Positions 8,822 through 17,826 of a stretch of 64,000 nucleotides of DNA are shown piece after piece. The notes under the pieces were generated by a model. It made no database searches, was not told the origin of the DNA, and saw only the letters and a list, made by a program, of their open reading frames with translations. How positions within the stretch are numbered: position 1 is the stretch's first letter; every line of letters starts with the position of its first letter. The translations under genes and the position numbers were made by a program. The stretch lies in assembly GCF_002312815.1 (NCBI RefSeq), contig NZ_NKQJ01000006.1, positions 186,001-250,000 on the forward strand. Reading direction: 5' to 3'. The stretch comes from Agaribacterium haliotis (GTDB lineage Bacteria > Pseudomonadota > Gammaproteobacteria > Pseudomonadales > Cellvibrionaceae).

Positions 8822-9733
8822 TTACAGTAATTCGTTGTTGTTAATCACAGCTTCGACTTCGGCTGCACTCGGGTGATACGTTCTACCACCGACATGCCTG
8901 GCAACCAGCGATGCGTACGCGCTGGCAAACTGCATGCGCTGCTGTATGTCCATGCCCTGCAATAACGCGTAAGCGTAAGCCCCGTGATAACTGTCGCCGC
9001 AACCGGTGGTATCGACCACCTCAGTTTTAAAGGCGCCCTGATGCACAACCTTGCCCGCAAGCCAGGCCCAGCTGCCATTGGCACCATCGGTAATCACAAT
9101 TTGTGCATCGCTTAATTTGGCAAGTTCAGGCAGTGCCAAACCGACTTCGTCTTCACCGGTGATGGCCTGCGCAGCCTCCAAGGGCAAAATGGCGTGAGAA
9201 CCTAAGCTAATCATTTCAATGAGCTCTTCTCTATCGCCGGCTTCAACGTCGAGTACCGAGGGCACGCCGAGCTCTCGCGCAAGCTTTAACAGCTGGATAT
9301 TTCCGGCTCGGTCATAACCGTCGACAAATACAAGCTTGCTGTTTTGCACCCATTCGCGCTTTACGTCGGCCGGAGCCAGCGCGCGATAGTTGTTCAGACT
9401 GTAAAACACCGTGCGCTCGCCGTTATTGGCATCAATCTCAACCAGGGCAACAGCTGGGTTGTGCTCGGGCTTGTTGAGCATCAGCGAGCTATCAACCTTG
9501 CAACGCTGCAATTCGCGCTCGGCAATATCACTTAAAACGTTGTCACCCCGGTTGCCCAAAAATGCGGTTTTCAGCCCCAACATAGCCATTACACTGGCGG
9601 CATTTCCGGCCGGGGCGCCGCCCTGAATTAATATCTTGTCGACTTCGTGTTTGCTGTCCCTCTTTACCTGTTCGGGCAGGGTGAACAACAGATCCACAAC
9701 GTTCAGACCACTGACAATGACATCAAAGCTCAT
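8822..9733 (-). CDS. PfkB-family carbohydrate kinase
   Basis: 303 residues, typical ribokinase/PfkB size. It should transfer phosphate from ATP to a ketose or similar sugar. The N-terminal signature GGAPAGNAASVMAMLG and the C-terminal signature DTTGCGDSYHGAYAYAL carrying the catalytic Asp of GxGD are intact. The start codon follows an AGAGAGATAAG purine-rich leader. It is the first gene of the sugar operon, with the shared 17-bp operator 78 bp upstream and a divergent AraC regulator beyond it. Confidence 0.9.
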   Translation of the reverse strand: MSFDVIVSGLNVVDLLFTLPEQVKRDSKHEVDKILIQGGAPAGNAASVMAMLGLKTAFLGNRGDNVLSDIAERELQRCKVDSSLMLNKPEHNPAVALVEIDANNGERTVFYSLNNYRALAPADVKREWVQNSKLVFVDGYDRAGNIQLLKLARELGVPSVLDVEAGDREELIEMISLGSHAILPLEAAQAITGEDEVGLALPELAKLSDAQIVITDGANGSWAWLAGKVVHQGAFKTEVVDTTGCGDSYHGAYAYALLQGMDIQQRMQFASAYASLVARHVGGRTYHPSAAEVEAVINNNELL

Positions 9734-9810
9734 CTCTTATCTCTCTCGTTTTTGCTGAGTTCAGCTTACGCCAGGCTAAGACAACAGCGGCAATACTCAA
9801 TTTGCCTATT

Positions 9811-9856
9811 TATGTACTATTTTTCCCTATAAACATAGAATTTGATTTTGATCAAA
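9811..9856. promoter_or_regulatory. Composite operator between pfkB operon and araC; FNR/ANR-like box
   Basis: TATGTACTATTTTTCCC at 9811-9827 is identical to 1194-1210 upstream of the zinc dehydrogenase. It is followed by TTTGATTTTGATCAAA at 9841-9856, which contains a perfect match to the FNR/ANR consensus TTGAT-N4-ATCAA (9842-9855). It lies 33 bp before the araC start and 78-123 bp before the kinase start, so it could control both directions. Binding by AraC and by an FNR-type protein is inferred. Confidence 0.65.
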
Positions 9857-9888
9857 CCTTTTAGATACACATAAGCCACTGTAGTCGC

Positions 9889-10743
9889 ATGAAAGCCGTA
9901 TTAGAGAAGATTCCAGAACAGGCGCGCCAGTCGTTCTATTTCAGCGACTACCGCCAAAGCCGCTTTAACAGCCCGTGGCACTACCACCCACAGTGGGAGC
10001 TAACCTGGATAGAGCGCGGAGAAGGCATTGCTTATGTTGGCAATGTCATACGCCCTTTTGTCGAGGGCGAGCTGGTCTTGCTCGGGCCCATGCTGCCGCA
10101 CTGCTGGAAGAGCGACGCCAGCGACGGCGCTGTGGTCAGCTATTTTGCCCAGTGGGACGACAAGCTGCTCGGCAGTCACTGGCTGCAGGGGCCGGAGTTT
10201 GTTGCGCTCAACAAATTGCTGCAGGCGAGTCGCCGCGGCCTGCTATTTGACGCGCAGGTAAGTCGCGAGCTTGGCGAGAAATTAGTTCAACTTGGAGAAC
10301 TCGCCCCGTTTGAGCGGCTGTTAAGCTTACTTAGTATTTTAAATACGCTCAGCGGCAGCAAATTTACGACCCTCTGTGAACACGAGGCGGTGCAAATTAA
10401 TACGCTTGCAGCCGATCGTATCGAGCGCATCATTCACTACGTCGAAAACCACTACAGAGAAGAAATTACCGCCAACCAGCTAAGTGAACTGTGCAGCATG
10501 ACCACAAGCTCGTTCGCCAAGTTCTTTCGCAAAACCTTCAATAAAACCTTTACCCAGTACCTGAATGAATACCGCATAAGCCGCGCATGCAGTTTGCTGC
10601 AGAGCAGCAAGATGAGCATTGAGGACATCGCCTTTGATGTCGGCTATCGAAACATGAGCTTTTTTCACCGCCAATTTAAGAACCAGTGCAGCAGCACACC
10701 CGCGGCGTGGCGGCGCGCCTTTCTCGCCCTGAACGAGAGTTAA
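9889..10743 (+). CDS. AraC-family transcriptional regulator
   Basis: 284 residues. The N-terminal part has a cupin-like AraC ligand-binding pattern (FNSPWHYHPQWELTWIERGE). The C-terminal 100 residues carry two helix-turn-helix motifs, including ITANQLSELCSMTTSSFAKFF and the family signature region around IEDIAFDVGYRNMSFFHRQFK. It is divergent from the sugar operon and probably activates it and the dehydrogenase through the shared 17-bp site. No strong Shine-Dalgarno sequence precedes the ATG. Confidence 0.92.
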   Translation: MKAVLEKIPEQARQSFYFSDYRQSRFNSPWHYHPQWELTWIERGEGIAYVGNVIRPFVEGELVLLGPMLPHCWKSDASDGAVVSYFAQWDDKLLGSHWLQGPEFVALNKLLQASRRGLLFDAQVSRELGEKLVQLGELAPFERLLSLLSILNTLSGSKFTTLCEHEAVQINTLAADRIERIIHYVENHYREEITANQLSELCSMTTSSFAKFFRKTFNKTFTQYLNEYRISRACSLLQSSKMSIEDIAFDVGYRNMSFFHRQFKNQCSSTPAAWRRAFLALNES

Positions 10744-10819
10744 AAAGCATGGACAACGGCAAGCCTTGCAATGCTATAGTTGTCGCTAAGACGAATTCTG
10801 ACGACAGGAGGCCCGCTGT

Positions 10820-11875
10820 TTGTGCGCCTGTAAAGCTCAAGCTCAGAAGCTGTTTACCACGGACGCTGCAAACATCTTGACTGGGCTCAAGCTCATCCTC
10901 GGTGTTGCGATGATCTTAATCGCGGCTATTGTTCTCGCAACTATTGGGCTCGCGACTATTGTGCGCGCCGAGCCACCCGCATTACACGCCTCAGAAACTA
11001 CCGGCAAACAACGTCTAAGCGCTGAAGATCATCGCAATGTTAAGCTCACCATTGCCATCAACAGTGTCTCCGCACGCAAGCTTGGGCTGAACAGTTTCAA
11101 CAATGTCTGTGAACAACTTGATCAAAAACTGTCACTCAAACCTCTTTTTGACCGCGCTGGTGTCGAGCTTTTACTAATTTGTCGCGCCCTCGCTGCCGCT
11201 GGCATCAACGCCGACATTAAGCTTGTTGAAGCCCCCAATTATTGGCGCGCACTTAAAATGCTAGAAAGCGGCAAGGTGACCAGTATCGCCGAAAGTATCT
11301 GGAATACAGACGCCAAAGCAGAGTTTGTCTACCGCAGTGAAGCCGTGCTGCGACTCGGTGAATTTGAAAAAGGTATTTACACCACCGCAAAGCACCCACT
11401 GCAAAACACAGCCACCACCGAACAACAACTGCGGCAGTTTACTGGTGTAACCATGAAAACCTGGGATCACGACTGGCGCATCTTAAACGAGCTCAGCCCC
11501 CATACCATCTCAACCATACGCTACGAGAGCATAGTGAAGATGCTCGAGGTCGGCCGCGGCGATTTCACTTTGCACGCCTTCCCCAACAAACAAGATCTGA
11601 GCCTGGATGTCGCCGGACTCGAATTAAGGCCGCTGCGCGGCGTTAAAATCGTCATCCCCGAATCGAGAGTACTTGTTGTCTCGCGCAAAGCGCCGCAGGC
11701 CAGAACCATTGCCGATGCGTTGAACAAGGGCATTATTTTGCTGCGAAGCCGGGGTGAGATTCGCCCACTCTACGAGCAACACGGTTTTATTAATGCAAAT
11801 ACTCGGGATTGGCAGGTGCTTAACACCGTGCCCAAAGGGCTGGGACCAAGCGCTTTACTCGAAGCAATTGAGTAA
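10820..11875 (+). CDS. Solitary periplasmic binding-fold protein (copy 1 of tandem pair)
   Basis: 351 residues with a hydrophobic N-terminal segment (LKLILGVAMILIAAIVLATIG) acting as signal peptide or anchor, then a fold like type 2 periplasmic binding proteins (bacterial extracellular solute-binding protein family 3). The start is a TTG, supported by an ideal AGGAGG at 10806-10811 with 8-nt spacing; the overlapping GTG frame stops at once. There are no ABC permease or ATPase genes nearby. The next gene is a paralogue sharing blocks such as FEKGIYT, DWRI.NELSP and GEIR.LY..HGF. A possible extended -10 (TGCTATAGT, 10772-10780) lies upstream. Ligand and role are unknown. Confidence 0.75.
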   Translation: MCACKAQAQKLFTTDAANILTGLKLILGVAMILIAAIVLATIGLATIVRAEPPALHASETTGKQRLSAEDHRNVKLTIAINSVSARKLGLNSFNNVCEQLDQKLSLKPLFDRAGVELLLICRALAAAGINADIKLVEAPNYWRALKMLESGKVTSIAESIWNTDAKAEFVYRSEAVLRLGEFEKGIYTTAKHPLQNTATTEQQLRQFTGVTMKTWDHDWRILNELSPHTISTIRYESIVKMLEVGRGDFTLHAFPNKQDLSLDVAGLELRPLRGVKIVIPESRVLVVSRKAPQARTIADALNKGIILLRSRGEIRPLYEQHGFINANTRDWQVLNTVPKGLGPSALLEAIE

Positions 11876-11893
11876 AGCTTAACGCTGGCTTCT

Positions 11894-11921
11894 ATAGTTA
11901 AAACAAAGCGTTTTTAACTAT
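11894..11921. other. Inverted repeat between the tandem binding-protein genes
   Basis: ATAGTTAAAA (11894-11903) and TTTTAACTAT (11912-11921) form a perfect 10-bp stem with an 8-nt loop, ending 7 bp before the second gene. It may be an operator or weak attenuator; no clear T-run follows. Confidence 0.45.
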
Positions 11922-11928
11922 CGTCAGC

Positions 11929-12855
11929 ATGCGCCAAACCACATCGCCCCAGCTACAATTTTTGCTCAATTTAGGGCTTATGTCGGCAATAGCTGTGTTT
12001 TTTATTGCCGCCAGCAGCCGCGCCGAGCCTTCAGCCGCTTTGCTGCGCGTGACTATTGACCGCACCATTGTGCTCAACCACCCCGAGCTGCTCGACGGCG
12101 ATATCTGTGAACAGCTAACGCTGCACAACAACACGCTTGTCCGCCCTCCGGTCGACTTACTGCTGATTTGCTTAGGCCTGCAACAAAGCGGTGTACAGGC
12201 ACGTATCGAACTGGTCGAATCGCCAAGTTATCAGCGCTCTTTGCGTATGCTTAAAAACGGCAAAGCCGATCTAATGGGTGAGAGTGTCTGGAATGCCGAT
12301 GTCGACGAAACCCTATTTGCCGTATCTCAACCCGTGCTTAAGTTTGGCGACTTTGAAAAAGGCATCTACACACTCGAAGATCACAGTTTGCAACAGAGCT
12401 GGAGTGAGCACAGCCAACTGAGCGATTACACTGGTATTACCTTAAAAAGCTGGCACCAGGACTGGCGCATCATCAATGAGCTAAGCCCGAAGGTAAATTC
12501 CACCGCGCGCTACGACTCCCTGCTAAAAATGCTCGCCGCCGGGCGCAGCGACTTTACCCTTCATGAATTCCCCCGCGGTACCGATTTGATTGTCGACGCC
12601 CACGGGGTCAGGCTCGCGCCGCTGCCCGGCATTAAAGTGGTCATTCCCGATGAACGGGTGTTGGTGGCATCCAAACAACCCCATGCACTCGTCACTAAGC
12701 TGTGGCAAAGCCTTGCTGAACTTGAACAGCGGGGGGAAATTCGAGCGCTGTATCAGCGCCACGGCTTTATGCGTAAAAAAACAGCCAACTGGCGCGTAGT
12801 TAACAAGCTCTTTATAGAAATAAAAGCGGCGCCCGTGGCGCCGACAAATAGTTAA
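11929..12855 (+). CDS. Solitary periplasmic binding-fold protein (copy 2 of tandem pair)
   Basis: 308 residues and a clear paralogue of the preceding gene, starting 53 bp after it. An N-terminal hydrophobic segment (GLMSAIAVFFIAASSRAEP) looks like a signal peptide. Conserved blocks include FEKGIYTLEDHSLQ, TLKSWHQDWRIINELSPK, MLAAGRSDFTLHEFP and LPGIKVVIPDERVLVASKQ. As with copy 1 the fold suggests a type 2 periplasmic binding protein, but no transporter genes accompany it. Its last 30 bp also encode the hairpin that ends the convergent dapB transcript. Function unknown. Confidence 0.75.
   Translation: MRQTTSPQLQFLLNLGLMSAIAVFFIAASSRAEPSAALLRVTIDRTIVLNHPELLDGDICEQLTLHNNTLVRPPVDLLLICLGLQQSGVQARIELVESPSYQRSLRMLKNGKADLMGESVWNADVDETLFAVSQPVLKFGDFEKGIYTLEDHSLQQSWSEHSQLSDYTGITLKSWHQDWRIINELSPKVNSTARYDSLLKMLAAGRSDFTLHEFPRGTDLIVDAHGVRLAPLPGIKVVIPDERVLVASKQPHALVTKLWQSLAELEQRGEIRALYQRHGFMRKKTANWRVVNKLFIEIKAAPVAPTNS
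12818..12843 (-). terminator. dapB terminator embedded in the convergent gene
   Basis: Perfect 7-bp stem CGGCGCC / GGCGCCG (12827-12833 and 12837-12843) with a CGT loop. On the minus strand it is followed by CTTTTATTTC, a fair U-run, 46 bp past the dapB stop codon. It lies inside the last codons of the rightward gene. Confidence 0.65.
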
Positions 12856-12888
12856 AATAAAAACCGGAGCAAACGCTTTAAAACAAGA

Positions 12889-13704
<816 letters not shown>

Positions 13705-13760
13705 CTACTAACTTTGCAGCAGTTAGTTTTATTTAGGCGTGGTTTAGGTGCTTCGGAGCA

Positions 13761-13858
13761 GTTCCGGCACAGCCTGTCGGGACACGCCGTGAATATATCC
13801 CTATAGGCTCGGCCGCCGCATCCATGCGGCAGACGGTCCCGACAGCCTGTACCGGAAC
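13761..13858 (-). repeat. GGA-loop structured repeat, copy A
   Basis: 98 bp. Outer arms of 23 bp pair with one G-U and one mismatch. The enclosed 52-nt core, read on the minus strand, has hairpin 1 (GCCGCA-TGGA-TGCGGC reading) and hairpin 2 (TATA-GGGA-TATA) followed by TTCACGGCGT. It lies between dnaJ and dapB in sense orientation. The rest of the 13696-14131 gap holds copy B and nothing else recognisable. Confidence 0.85.
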
Positions 13859-14007
13859 CACTCTTTGTAAATTCACTGCCACTTCAGAAAAATCTAAAGC
13901 ATTGGTGAGAGTTAATTCAGAAGGTGAATAATAACGAAAAGCTGAAGCTCCTGCGCTCCCCCCCTCACCACTAGGTGATATATGTTGGAACTGGCACGCA
14001 GGTCCGA

Positions 14008-14115
14008 GCGAGTATTCGATAGTACTTAGCGAGACCATCTGCGCCATGGATGGCGCTGCTGAGCCCCCAAGGATGGGTTCACGGCGAGTCTCGATAAGTA
14101 CTATCGAATACTCGC
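14008..14115 (+). repeat. GGA-loop structured repeat, copy B
   Basis: 108 bp. The outer arms of 28 bp (14008-14035 and 14088-14115) pair at 27 positions. The 52-nt core on the plus strand carries hairpin 1 GCGCCA-TGGA-TGGCGC and hairpin 2 CCCA-AGGA-TGGG, then TTCACGGCGA. The outer stem sequence is unrelated to that of copy A 150 bp away. Antisense to the dnaJ-dapB direction and begins 17 bp from the dnaJ stop codon. Confidence 0.85.
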
Positions 14116-14131
14116 CTGCACCAAAGCCGAA

Positions 14132-15271
14132 TTACAACTTCATATCACCGAAAAAGTTTTTCATGCCTTCAAACCAACTGTGCTGACGAGGGCTGTGTTT
14201 TTTGCCCTGCATTGAATCGCGCAGCTGCTCCACCAGCTCTTTTTGATCTTTGCTCAAATTCACTGGCGTCTCGAGTACCACACGACACATAAGATCACCC
14301 GTCGCGCCGCCGCGAACAGAACCGACGCCCTTGCCGCGCAGGCGGAACATCTTGCCAGTTTGAGTCTCTGCCGGAATACGCAGTTTTACCCGGCCATCCA
14401 AAGTCGGCACCTCAATTTCGCCGCCTAAGCAGGCATCAAAAATAGAGATCGGCACTTCGCAATACAGGTTGCGACCATCGCGCTGAAAAAACTCGTGCTC
14501 ACGCACATGCATCTGCACATAAAGATCACCCGGCGGCCCTCCGTCGGCACCGGCTTCACCTTCACCGGCCAAACGAATACGATCACCGGTATCAACACCC
14601 GGCGGTACTTTAACACTGAGCGTTTTGGTTTCCTCTACGCGGCCCTGGCCGTGACAGCTTGTGCAAGGATCACTGATGATGGTGCCTTTGCCGCGACAAG
14701 TAGGGCACGTTTGCTGCACGGCAAAAAAGCCCTGCTGCATACGCACCTGACCGTGGCCGCCACAGGTATTACAGGTAACCGGTTTCGAACCGGCCTTTGC
14801 ACCGGAGCCATCGCAGGCACTGCACGAAACCAGCGTCGGTACTTTAATTTTTACAGTCTTACCTTTAACGGCATCTTCAAGGCTTAAATCGAGGTTGTAG
14901 CGCAGATCGGCACCTCGGGCCGGCCCACCGCGACGACCACCGCCACCTCCGGCACCGCCAAAAATATCGCCAAAAACATCGCCAAAGATATCGCCAAAAC
15001 CGCCAGCTCCGCCGCCGCCAAAACCACCGCCCATTCCGGCTTGGCCATCGACGCCGGCGTGACCGTATTGATCGTAAGCCGCTCGCTTCTGATCATCGCT
15101 CAGAATTTCGTAGGCTTCGTTGGCTTCTTTAAATTTCTCTTCCGCAGCTTTATCGTCGGGGTTACGATCCGGGTGATATTTCATCGCCACGCGGCGATAG
15201 GCTTTTTTCAGATCTTTTTCCGAGACGTCTTTGCTAACGCCGAGAACTTCGTAATAGTCGCGCTTGGACAT
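14132..15271 (-). CDS. dnaJ: Chaperone protein DnaJ (Hsp40)
   Basis: 379 residues, typical. It delivers unfolded proteins to DnaK and stimulates its ATPase. The domains are in order: J domain with HPD (in YHPDRNPDD), a glycine/phenylalanine-rich stretch at about 75-115, four CxxCxGxG zinc-finger repeats ([32 protein letters not shown]), and the C-terminal substrate-binding domains. It follows dnaK on the same strand with 329 bp between, occupied by a dnaK terminator and structured repeat copy C. Confidence 0.98.
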   Translation of the reverse strand: MSKRDYYEVLGVSKDVSEKDLKKAYRRVAMKYHPDRNPDDKAAEEKFKEANEAYEILSDDQKRAAYDQYGHAGVDGQAGMGGGFGGGGAGGFGDIFGDVFGDIFGGAGGGGGRRGGPARGADLRYNLDLSLEDAVKGKTVKIKVPTLVSCSACDGSGAKAGSKPVTCNTCGGHGQVRMQQGFFAVQQTCPTCRGKGTIISDPCTSCHGQGRVEETKTLSVKVPPGVDTGDRIRLAGEGEAGADGGPPGDLYVQMHVREHEFFQRDGRNLYCEVPISIFDACLGGEIEVPTLDGRVKLRIPAETQTGKMFRLRGKGVGSVRGGATGDLMCRVVLETPVNLSKDQKELVEQLRDSMQGKKHSPRQHSWFEGMKNFFGDMKL

Positions 15272-15417
15272 AGGTGTAACTAACTTTCAGTGACTTTTTC
15301 TCTCAATACACAAACATCATCTGTGATTAAGAACTCTGCTTTCGTTGCCGCTTAAGCTCGTGCCTGCCGTATTTCAGCTCGCACGCTGTATTGCTCAAAG
15401 GCTCTCCGGCATCCGAC

Positions 15418-15521
15418 GCGGGACTGAGGGAGCCTGACGGGACCGTCGATAGCAGGGATGCTATCGTCGAGCCTACAGGGAAGTATTTACGGCGTGTCCC
15501 GGCAGGCTTCATCTGTCCCGC
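15418..15521 (+). repeat. GGA-loop structured repeat, copy C
   Basis: 104 bp. The 26-bp outer arms (15418-15443 and 15496-15521) pair with 22 Watson-Crick pairs, one G-U and three mismatches. The 52-nt core has hairpin 1 CGATAGCA-GGGA-TGCTATCG, whose stem differs at several paired positions from other copies, and hairpin 2 around CTACAGGGAAGTA. It lies in the dnaK-dnaJ gap, antisense to the operon. Confidence 0.85.
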
Positions 15522-15557
15522 TGCTGGCACCAAAGCCAACAGCCAAATTCCAGATAC

Positions 15558-15592
15558 AACAAAGCCCAGACATCTCTGCCCGGGCTTTTATC
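15558..15592 (-). terminator. Probable dnaK terminator or attenuator
   Basis: On the minus strand AAAGCCCGGGCAG and a partner ending CTGGGCTTT fold into a stem 9-40 bp after the dnaK stop codon, followed by TGTTG, which is a poor U-run. It may only partly stop transcription into dnaJ. Confidence 0.5.
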
Positions 15593-15600
15593 AACAATAA

Positions 15601-17529
15601 TTACTTATCGTCTTTAACTTCTTCAAACTCAGCATCAACCACGCCGTCATCGGCTTGTGCTTGTTCAGCACCTGCATCAGCAGCGCCTTGTGCAGCTTCG
15701 CCGGCTTGAGCTTGCTCAGCGTAAAGTTTCTGTGCCAGTGAACCAGAAGCGTCAGTCAGCTCTTTGGTTGCAGCCTCAATCGCTTCAAGGTCATCGCCTT
15801 TTACGACTTCTTCCGCTTTTGCGAGTGCAGCTTCGATGGCAGTTTTCTCGTCTGCTGTAGCTTTATCACCCGCCTCTTCAAGAGTCTTCTTCGTTGCATG
15901 AATCAAACCTTCCAAGGTGTTGCGCGCAGAGACAAGCTCTTCGAACTTGCGATCTGCTTCAGCGTTAGCTTCGGCATCCTGCACCATTGAATCGATCTCG
16001 TCGTCGCTAAGGCCAGAAGAAGCCTTGATAACAATGCTCTGCTCTTTACCAGTGCCCTTGTCTTTAGCGCTAACGTTCAAAATACCGTTGGCGTCGATGT
16101 CGAAAGTAACTTCGATTTGTGGCATACCACGTGGCGCTGGAGGGATATCAGCCAGGTCAAAACGGCCCAGAGACTTGTTACCAGAAGCTTGCTTGCGCTC
16201 ACCCTGTACAACGTGGATGGTTACAGCATTTTGGTTATCTTCAGCGGTAGAGAAAGTTTGCGATTTCTTAGTAGGAATCGTGGTGTTTTTCTCAATCAGT
16301 GGAGTAGCCACACCGCCCATGGTCTCAATACCAAGTGTCAGTGGTGTTACATCCAACAGCAGAACGTCTTTAACGTCACCGGCCAGTACCGCACCCTGAA
16401 TCGCAGCGCCCATGGCAACAGCTTCATCGGGGTTTACGTCTTTGCGAGACTCTTTGCCGAAGAAGTCAGAAACCGCGCTCTGAACCAGAGGCATACGAGT
16501 CTGACCACCAACCAAGATGACTTCGTCAATTTCAGAAGCAGACAGGTCAGCATCTTTCAGAGCAGTCTTAACAGGCTCAAGTGAGCGGGTAACCAGGTCT
16601 TCAACCAGAGACTCCAGCTTGGCGCGAGTCATTTTAACAACCAAGTGCTTAGGACCAGTTGCATCAGCAGTGATGTACGGCAGGTTCACTTCGGTTTGCT
16701 GGCTTGAGCTCAGCTCGATCTTGGCTTTTTCAGCCGCCTCTTTTAAGCGCTGCAGAGCCAGTGGATCGTTGTGCAGGTCGATGCCGTTTTCTTTCTTGAA
16801 CTCGTCCGCCAAGTATTCGATCAAACGCAGGTCAAAGTCTTCACCACCGAGGAAAGTATCACCGTTAGTAGACAGTACTTCGAACTGGTGCTCACCGTCG
16901 ACGTCGGCAATTTCGATAATAGAGATATCGAAAGTACCACCACCTAAGTCGTAAACAGCGATAGTGCGGTCGCCTTTGGCTTTATCCATGCCGTAAGCAA
17001 GGGCAGCAGCGGTTGGCTCGTTGATAATACGCTTAACGTCGAGACCTGCGATTTTACCGGCATCTTTAGTTGCCTGACGCTGGGAGTCGTTAAAGTAAGC
17101 AGGGACGGTGATTACCGCTTCAGTTACAGTCTCACCGAGGTAATCTTCGGCGGTCTTTTTCATTTTCTTCAGAACTTCAGCAGAGATCTGAGGTGGGGCT
17201 TTTTTGTCGCCTTTCACTTCAACCCATGCGTCACCGTTGTCGGCAGCGGCGATGGTGTAAGGAACCATCTTGATATCTTTCTGAACGACGTCGTCTTTAA
17301 ACTTGCGACCGATCAGGCGCTTAACCGCAAACAGGGTGTTAGTTGGGTTGGTCACAGCCTGGCGCTTAGCGCTCTGGCCGACCAAAATTTCGTTGTCGTC
17401 GGTGAACGCAACGATCGAAGGCGTAGTGCGATCGCCTTCAGCGTTTTCAATTACTTTGCTTTTGTCGCCTTCAAGTACCGATACACAGGAGTTGGTGGTA
17501 CCGAGGTCGATGCCGATGATTTTACCCAT
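15601..17529 (-). CDS. dnaK: Chaperone protein DnaK (Hsp70)
   Basis: 642 residues, typical. ATP-driven folding chaperone of the cytoplasm, working with DnaJ and GrpE. The N-terminal [13 protein letters not shown], the phosphate motif [23 protein letters not shown], the interdomain [13 protein letters not shown] linker and the acidic tail [11 protein letters not shown] are all present. It lies between grpE and dnaJ on the minus strand. The 418-bp leader contains a likely promoter, two structured repeats and a small stem (17554-17569) 25-40 nt before the start codon. Confidence 0.99.
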   Translation of the reverse strand: MGKIIGIDLGTTNSCVSVLEGDKSKVIENAEGDRTTPSIVAFTDDNEILVGQSAKRQAVTNPTNTLFAVKRLIGRKFKDDVVQKDIKMVPYTIAAADNGDAWVEVKGDKKAPPQISAEVLKKMKKTAEDYLGETVTEAVITVPAYFNDSQRQATKDAGKIAGLDVKRIINEPTAAALAYGMDKAKGDRTIAVYDLGGGTFDISIIEIADVDGEHQFEVLSTNGDTFLGGEDFDLRLIEYLADEFKKENGIDLHNDPLALQRLKEAAEKAKIELSSSQQTEVNLPYITADATGPKHLVVKMTRAKLESLVEDLVTRSLEPVKTALKDADLSASEIDEVILVGGQTRMPLVQSAVSDFFGKESRKDVNPDEAVAMGAAIQGAVLAGDVKDVLLLDVTPLTLGIETMGGVATPLIEKNTTIPTKKSQTFSTAEDNQNAVTIHVVQGERKQASGNKSLGRFDLADIPPAPRGMPQIEVTFDIDANGILNVSAKDKGTGKEQSIVIKASSGLSDDEIDSMVQDAEANAEADRKFEELVSARNTLEGLIHATKKTLEEAGDKATADEKTAIEAALAKAEEVVKGDDLEAIEAATKELTDASGSLAQKLYAEQAQAGEAAQGAADAGAEQAQADDGVVDAEFEEVKDDK

Positions 17530-17623
17530 TTTGCATTTTCTCCGCGTTTAAATCAGAGCCCAGGCTCTGAGGCAATTCAAATTCTGTTGAGCTCAGCTTT
17601 AACTGTTCAGCTCTGTTGCCTTC

Positions 17624-17653
17624 TATATAAGTGCACTTTTGTGCATTTCAAGG
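17624..17653 (-). promoter_or_regulatory. Possible dnaK promoter
   Basis: Read on the minus strand, CCTTGAAA (17646-17653) resembles a sigma-32 or sigma-70 -35 element and TTATATA (17624-17630) a -10. They are separated by about 15 bp, including a TGCAC/GTGCA palindrome. The -10 does not match the sigma-32 CCCCAT form well, so the class is unsure. Confidence 0.4.
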
Positions 17654-17676
17654 CTTGTATTTGCTCGTTGCTTTTC

Positions 17677-17776
17677 GGGCTTGAGCTTCACTGTCAGGAC
17701 TCGCCGTCAACCCTTCCATGGGGGCTCAGCAGCCGCATCTCTGCGGCAGATGGTCCTGCCAATAAAGCTCAAGCCC
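17677..17776 (-). repeat. GGA-loop structured repeat, copy D
   Basis: 100 bp. The outer arms of 24 bp (17677-17700 and 17753-17776) pair with two G-U and one mismatch in minus orientation. The 52-nt core carries hairpin 1 GCCGCA-GAGA-TGCGGC and hairpin 2 CCCA-TGGA-AGGG, then TTGACGGCGA. It lies between grpE and dnaK, sense to the operon, 24 bp upstream of the possible dnaK promoter. Confidence 0.85.
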
Positions 17777-17826
17777 TCCAGAACCACTGTGCCAATTCAG
17801 GTTTGGATTAGCACGCAGTTGTAGGA

